Source of the DNA: Halorubrum salsamenti
Lineage (GTDB): Archaea; Halobacteriota; Halobacteria; Halobacteriales; Haloferacaceae
Assembly: GCF_007671685.1 (NCBI RefSeq)
Contig: NZ_VCNL01000008.1
Location: 32,472 to 96,471, forward strand
Direction: 5' to 3'
Length of the DNA: 64,000 nucleotides
The position numbers were made by a program, and so were the translations under genes. The notes under the pieces were generated by a model. It worked only from the letters and a program-made list of their open reading frames with translations, ran no database searches and was not told the DNA's origin. Every line of letters begins with the position of its first letter. Within the stretch, counting starts at the first letter, position 1. Below are positions 59,921 to 64,000 of the stretch, piece by piece.

Positions 59921-62737
59921 TCACGAGTCGGTCAGAAGTTGCCGAAGCACGTAGTGCAGGATACCGCCGTGTTCAACATATCGCACACCGGCGGGCGTCC
60001 CGACCTGGGCCGTCACCGGGAACTCGACCGACGACCCGTCCGACCGCTCCGCAGTCACCGTCAACTCGGCCATCGGCTCCAGCCCGTCGTCCAACCCGTA
60101 GATAGCGAAGACTTCTGACCCGTCTAGTCCGAGCGCTTCACACGAGTCGCCGTCCTGGAACTGCAACGGCAGCACGCCCATCCCGACGAGATTGTCCCGG
60201 TAGATGCGCTCGTAGCTCTCGGCGATGGTTGCGCGAACGCCGAGGAGGTCGGTTCCCTTCGCCGCCCAGTCACGACTCGAGCCGGTTCCGAACTCCTCGC
60301 CCGCCATCACGACGAGGGGCGTCCCCTCCTCGTGGTAGCGCTGGCTGGCCTCGAACACGGTCGTCTGCTCGTCCGTCGGCTGGTGAATCGTGTAGCCGCC
60401 TTCGACGTCGTCGAGCATCTGGTTCTCGATGCGGACGTTGGCGAACGTCCCCCGCATCATCACCTCGTGGTTGCCCCGGCGGGCACCGTACGTGTTGAAC
60501 TCGTGAGGCTCGACACCGTGGTCCATCAGCCACTGCCCGGCGGGGAGGTCCGAGCCGAACGGTCCTGCGGGGCTGATGTGGTCGGTCGTCACCGTATCAC
60601 CCAGTGTCAACAGACACCGTGCATCCTCGACGTTGGAGACGCTAGGTTTCTCCAGTGGGAAGTCCTTGAAAAACGGCGGTTCCCGGATGTACGTCGAGTC
60701 CTCGTCCCACTCGTAGACCTCGCCAGTCGGCGCATCCAACGCCTCCCATCGTTCGTCGCCCTCGAACACGGAGGCGTACTTCTCCTCGAACATCGACGGG
60801 TCGACGAAGTCGTGGACGGCTTCGTGGATCTCGTCGCTGTCCGGCCAGAGGTCCGACAGATAGACCGGGTTGCCGTCCTCGTCGTACCCCAGCGGGTCGT
60901 GCTCCAGATCGATGTCCATCCGACCGGCCAGCCCGTATGCCACCACCAGCGGTGGGCTGGCGAGGTAGTTCGCCCGCACTTTTGGATGGATGCGTGCCTC
61001 GAAGTTCCGATTCCCGGAGAGTACGCTCGTCGTCCAGAGGTCGTGTTCGTCGATCGCGGTCTCAATCGGTTCGGGGAGTGGCCCTGCGTTTCCGATGCAG
61101 GTCGTACAGCCGTAGCCCACGACGTTGTAACCCAGGTCTTCGAGGTACGGCAAGAGTCCCGATGCTTCGAGGTACTGGGTGACGACGCGGCTGCCGGGTG
61201 CGAGGCTGGTCTTGACGTAGTCCGGGACGTCGAGGCCGCGCTCGACGGCGTTCTTCGCCAGGAGCCCGGCTGCCAGCATCACGGACGGATTTGACGTGTT
61301 CGTACAGCTGGTGATGGCGCTAACGACGACGCTCCCGTGCCCGATCTCGATTTCGTTGCCGTCGAGGTTCACTGTAGCGCGCTTCGTGAGGGGTCCCAGA
61401 TTCTGTTTTTCAGTGTCGCCCGCTTGTTGAACGCCGCCGTCAGTTCGTTCGGCGTCGGTTGGTTCTCCGGTCAACTCGGCCTGGGTGTTGCCGCCCTCTC
61501 CGAGCCACCGGGCCAGCGCCTCCTCATCGATTTCATCGAGGGCTTCTTCGAACTCGCCGTGGAGTAACTCCCGGAAGTGGCCCCGCATGTCACCCATCTC
61601 GACGCGGGACTGGGGCTTCTTGGGGCCGGCGAGGCTTGGAGTGACTGTCGAGAGGTCCAGTTCGACTGTCTCGGTGTATTCGGGATTCTGCTCGCCGAAC
61701 AACCCCTGGGCGTCCAGGTAGTTCCGGACGAGTTCGATGTGTTTCTCGTCGCGGCCCGTCAGTTCGAGGTAGTCGAGGGTGGCCTCGTCGACGGGGAACA
61801 TGCTGATGGTCGAGCCCTGCTCGGGGGCCATATTGGCGATGGTCGCCCGGTCAGGGACGGTCAGCGTCTCCACGGCGGGGCCGTAGAACTCGACGAATCG
61901 GTCGACGACGCCGACGTCCCGGAGCAGTTCGGTGACGTGCAGTACGAGGTCGGTCGCTGTCGCACCCTCGGGGAGTTCACCCGTAAGTTTGACGCCGACG
62001 ACTTCGGGGAGGTTCATCGTGATGGGCTGGCCGAGCATCGCGGCTTCGGCCTCGATGCCACCGACGCCCCAGCCGACGACGCCGATGCCGCCGATCATCG
62101 GCGTGTGACTGTCCGTGCCGACGAGCGTGTCCGGAAGCAGCCAGTTCTCGCCGTTCTGCTCGCGTTCGTGGACGACCTGCCCGAGATACTCTAGGTTCAC
62201 CTGGTGAACAATTCCCGTTCCAGGTGGGACGACGCTGAAGTCGTCGAAGGCGTTTTGCGCCCACTTCAGTGCCCGGTACCGTTCGCTGTTGCGCTCGTAC
62301 TCCAGTTCGACGTTCTTCTCGTAGGCGTCCTCGCTACCGAAGTAGTCCACTTGGACGCTGTGGTCGATCACGAGGTCGATGGGCACCTCGGGTTCGACGA
62401 GAGTTGGGTCGCGGTCCTTGCGGTCGACGGCCGACCGGAGCGCCGCGAGGTCTACGACGGCAGGGACGCCTGTGAGGTCCTGGAGGATGACCCGGGACGG
62501 CTGGAACGGAATGTCGGCGTCGGAAACGTCCGGTTGCCAGCCAGCGAGGTCACGGATGTCGTCCTCGGTAATGTCCTCCCCATCGGCGTTTCGGAGGACG
62601 GATTCGAGCATGACACGGATGCTAACCGGGAGTTTATCAAGTTCACAGAGGCCTTCCTCTTCGAGGACGGTGAGGTCGGCCATCTTGTAGGTCGTTCCAT
62701 CGGCTTCGAACTCGCGGATCGCATTGAAGGGGTTCAT
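59921..62737 (-). CDS. acnA: Aconitate hydratase
   Basis: A 938-residue aconitase A-type enzyme that isomerises citrate to isocitrate in the TCA cycle. The 4Fe-4S ligands are in SCTNTSNPS and GYGCTTCIGN, and substrate-binding segments such as GTDSHTP, GTGSSRDWAAKG are intact. The central insert (about 415-465, EGGNTQAELTGEPTDAERTD) is haloarchaeal. The ATG at 62737 is chosen over 62755. Complete gene; no sign of decay. It lies between plasmid-type genes and a metal P-ATPase gene. Confidence 0.95.
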   Translation of the reverse strand: MNPFNAIREFEADGTTYKMADLTVLEEEGLCELDKLPVSIRVMLESVLRNADGEDITEDDIRDLAGWQPDVSDADIPFQPSRVILQDLTGVPAVVDLAALRSAVDRKDRDPTLVEPEVPIDLVIDHSVQVDYFGSEDAYEKNVELEYERNSERYRALKWAQNAFDDFSVVPPGTGIVHQVNLEYLGQVVHEREQNGENWLLPDTLVGTDSHTPMIGGIGVVGWGVGGIEAEAAMLGQPITMNLPEVVGVKLTGELPEGATATDLVLHVTELLRDVGVVDRFVEFYGPAVETLTVPDRATIANMAPEQGSTISMFPVDEATLDYLELTGRDEKHIELVRNYLDAQGLFGEQNPEYTETVELDLSTVTPSLAGPKKPQSRVEMGDMRGHFRELLHGEFEEALDEIDEEALARWLGEGGNTQAELTGEPTDAERTDGGVQQAGDTEKQNLGPLTKRATVNLDGNEIEIGHGSVVVSAITSCTNTSNPSVMLAAGLLAKNAVERGLDVPDYVKTSLAPGSRVVTQYLEASGLLPYLEDLGYNVVGYGCTTCIGNAGPLPEPIETAIDEHDLWTTSVLSGNRNFEARIHPKVRANYLASPPLVVAYGLAGRMDIDLEHDPLGYDEDGNPVYLSDLWPDSDEIHEAVHDFVDPSMFEEKYASVFEGDERWEALDAPTGEVYEWDEDSTYIREPPFFKDFPLEKPSVSNVEDARCLLTLGDTVTTDHISPAGPFGSDLPAGQWLMDHGVEPHEFNTYGARRGNHEVMMRGTFANVRIENQMLDDVEGGYTIHQPTDEQTTVFEASQRYHEEGTPLVVMAGEEFGTGSSRDWAAKGTDLLGVRATIAESYERIYRDNLVGMGVLPLQFQDGDSCEALGLDGSEVFAIYGLDDGLEPMAELTVTAERSDGSSVEFPVTAQVGTPAGVRYVEHGGILHYVLRQLLTDS

Positions 62738-62911
62738 TATTGTGGAATACTTCAAACGGAGTAACGGTTATTCTTGTCCCCGTTCTCGGGAGACGGGATT
62801 CGAGCAGTTGGACCTGCCCGAAGGGGTTCAGAGAGCTCGTTGCTCTCGCGTTCGACGAGTGGTACAGTTCTGCATAAGGTGGCACTGCCTTCCTCGCTAG
62901 TGTTCATGGGT

Positions 62912-64000
62912 TCAGGCACCCGTTTCTTGGCCAGTCTTACTGTCCATGCGTTCAGGCGCGATTCGTGACAACCGCATCGCGTTCCCGGTGACGCCGAGGC
63001 TCATCCCCATGTCGCCGACGATGACCGCGACCGCGACGCTCACCAGTCCCAGCGGGACGCCGAGTGCAAGCAGGGCCTTCACGCCGAGGCTCGACCAGAT
63101 GTTCTGGCGGATCACGCCGTTCGCCGTGTGCGACAGCCCGTAGAGATACGGCAGCTTGCTGATGTCGTCGCCCATCAGCGCGATGTCGGCGGTCTCGATT
63201 GCGGTGTCCGTTCCGGCCGCGCCCATCGCGATGCCGACCTCAGCGGTCGCCAGCGCGGGCGCGTCGTTGATGCCGTCGCCGACCATCGCCACGTCGCCGT
63301 ACTCCGCCTGTAACGCCTCCACGGCATCGACCTTCTCGTCGGGCAATAGTTCTGCGCGATACTCGTCGACGCCGACCTGTTCGGCGATCGCACGGGCCGT
63401 CCCCTCGTTGTCGCCGGTCAGCATCACGACGTGCGCGACGCCGAGTTCGTGCAGCCGTGCGACCGCCCGTTCGGCGGCCGGCCGCACCTCGTCGGCAATG
63501 GCGATAATGCCGATCAATTCGGTATCCGTGCCGACGAGGACGACCGTCTTCCCCTCATTCTCGAACCGCGAGATCGCGCCGTCCTCGAGGTCGGCACAGT
63601 CCTCGCGTTCGCACTGCTCGTGGGCCACTTCGGCGACTGCGCCGCCGTCGGCACGGAGGTGGGCGTGCGACAGGTCGAAACCCAACTCCTCGAAGAGGGC
63701 GGGCTTGCCTGCATAGTACGTCTCGCCGTCGATGTCTGCGCTGATCCCCTTTCCGGTGATGCTCTCGAATTTCTCGATACTCGGCACGTCATCGCCGGCA
63801 TCCTTTTCGGCGCGTTCGAGTATCGCCTCGGCGATTGGGTGTTCGCTTCGCTGCTCGAGTGCAGCCGCGTGCTGGAGTACCGTCTCGTCGTTCGTACCGC
63901 CAAGCGCTACGACGTCCGTGACCGCGAGTTCGCCCTTGGTGAGGGTACCAGTCTTGTCGAGGGCGATGGCGTCCACCTCGCCCATCGCTTCGAGGTGGTT
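62912..64000 (-). CDS. Zinc/cadmium-type P-type ATPase (C-terminal part)
   Basis: The gene runs off the right edge; the visible 360 residues are the C-terminal half. The phosphorylation motif DKTGTLT, the His of SEHPIAEAIL in the nucleotide domain, MLTGDNEGTARAIA and GDGINDAPAL are present, then the final membrane segments. A His/Cys-rich insert (SHAHLRADGG ... HEQCEREDCADL) in the nucleotide domain is distinctive. The family exports Zn2+, Cd2+ or Pb2+. Specificity motif (CPx) is outside the window. Confidence 0.85.
   Translation of the reverse strand, partial: NHLEAMGEVDAIALDKTGTLTKGELAVTDVVALGGTNDETVLQHAAALEQRSEHPIAEAILERAEKDAGDDVPSIEKFESITGKGISADIDGETYYAGKPALFEELGFDLSHAHLRADGGAVAEVAHEQCEREDCADLEDGAISRFENEGKTVVLVGTDTELIGIIAIADEVRPAAERAVARLHELGVAHVVMLTGDNEGTARAIAEQVGVDEYRAELLPDEKVDAVEALQAEYGDVAMVGDGINDAPALATAEVGIAMGAAGTDTAIETADIALMGDDISKLPYLYGLSHTANGVIRQNIWSSLGVKALLALGVPLGLVSVAVAVIVGDMGMSLGVTGNAMRLSRIAPERMDSKTGQETGA

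Noticed and set aside
1..64000. tRNA or rRNA genes
   Set aside because: No cloverleaf with the T-arm consensus or rRNA-like stretch was recognised on either strand by reading; a covariance search was not possible.

Overview
The window is haloarchaeal DNA: nearly every protein is rich in Asp and Glu, GC is high, start sites often sit about 25 nt downstream of a TATA-like box, and the recognised families (haloarchaeal Orc1/Cdc6, ArdC-like protein, DUF6166, TRAM, plasmid PolB cluster) are typical of Halobacteria. A ParA operon with iteron-like repeats, one intact and one broken orc1/cdc6 gene, an origin-like repeat cluster, an integrase and many toxin-antitoxin-like and defence-like genes show that this is part of a large plasmid or integrated plasmid rather than core chromosome. 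Assignments come from reading the sequence; no database search was run.

Layout. 1-6.6 kb: metal and respiration genes: the end of an arsenite/bile-acid-type transporter, coxB and a fused coxA-coxC, a dead IS5-type element abutting the remnant of a cation diffusion facilitator, then a divergent nikR and Ni/Co transporter pair. 6.6-9.6 kb: debris (IS6 and regulator remnants), then a tyrosine recombinase in an overlapping string with a TumE-like protein and a DUF7342-type regulator. 10-11.8 kb: ParA, its small acidic partner and an AT-rich array of repeats. 11.9-32.4 kb: a defence-like island with an Mrr-like nuclease facing two overlapping HEPN-type genes; a six- to seven-gene cassette (PLD-helicase, small protein, DndD/SMC-like ATPase, dnd-associated-like protein, DNA methyltransferase, unknown, deaminase-like protein); a GHKL-ATPase/nuclease fusion; a broken orc1; another HEPN-like protein; and a nuclease with a membrane zinc-ribbon partner.

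32.6-39.1 kb: replication module: RecA-like protein without a P-loop, small genes, family B polymerase, intact Orc1 and an origin with ORB-like repeats on both sides. 39.2-45.1 kb: an HTH/nucleotidyltransferase pair, SWIM protein, ArdC-like antirestriction protein, HNH protein and small genes. 45.2-52.3 kb: copper and mercury block (CopZ-like chaperone, copA split by a MITE-like element carrying a ribbon-helix-helix gene, ArsR-like regulator, two flavin disulfide reductases including merA, HxlR-type regulator). 52.4-59.6 kb: conserved haloarchaeal plasmid genes, nearly all on the minus strand. 59.9-64 kb: aconitase and a truncated Zn/Cd-type P-ATPase.

Two regulatory themes recur across 34-60 kb. 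Five copies of a 43-44 bp inverted repeat (TTAACCAACA ... TGTTGGTTAA) lie in intergenic regions near replication, antirestriction-region and plasmid genes. At least twelve minus-strand genes are preceded by a GC-rich hairpin, in most cases directly after a T-tract. These two signals, together with the helicase/ATPase/methylase/deaminase cassette, the GHKL-nuclease and the HEPN pair, are the best candidates for undescribed biology.
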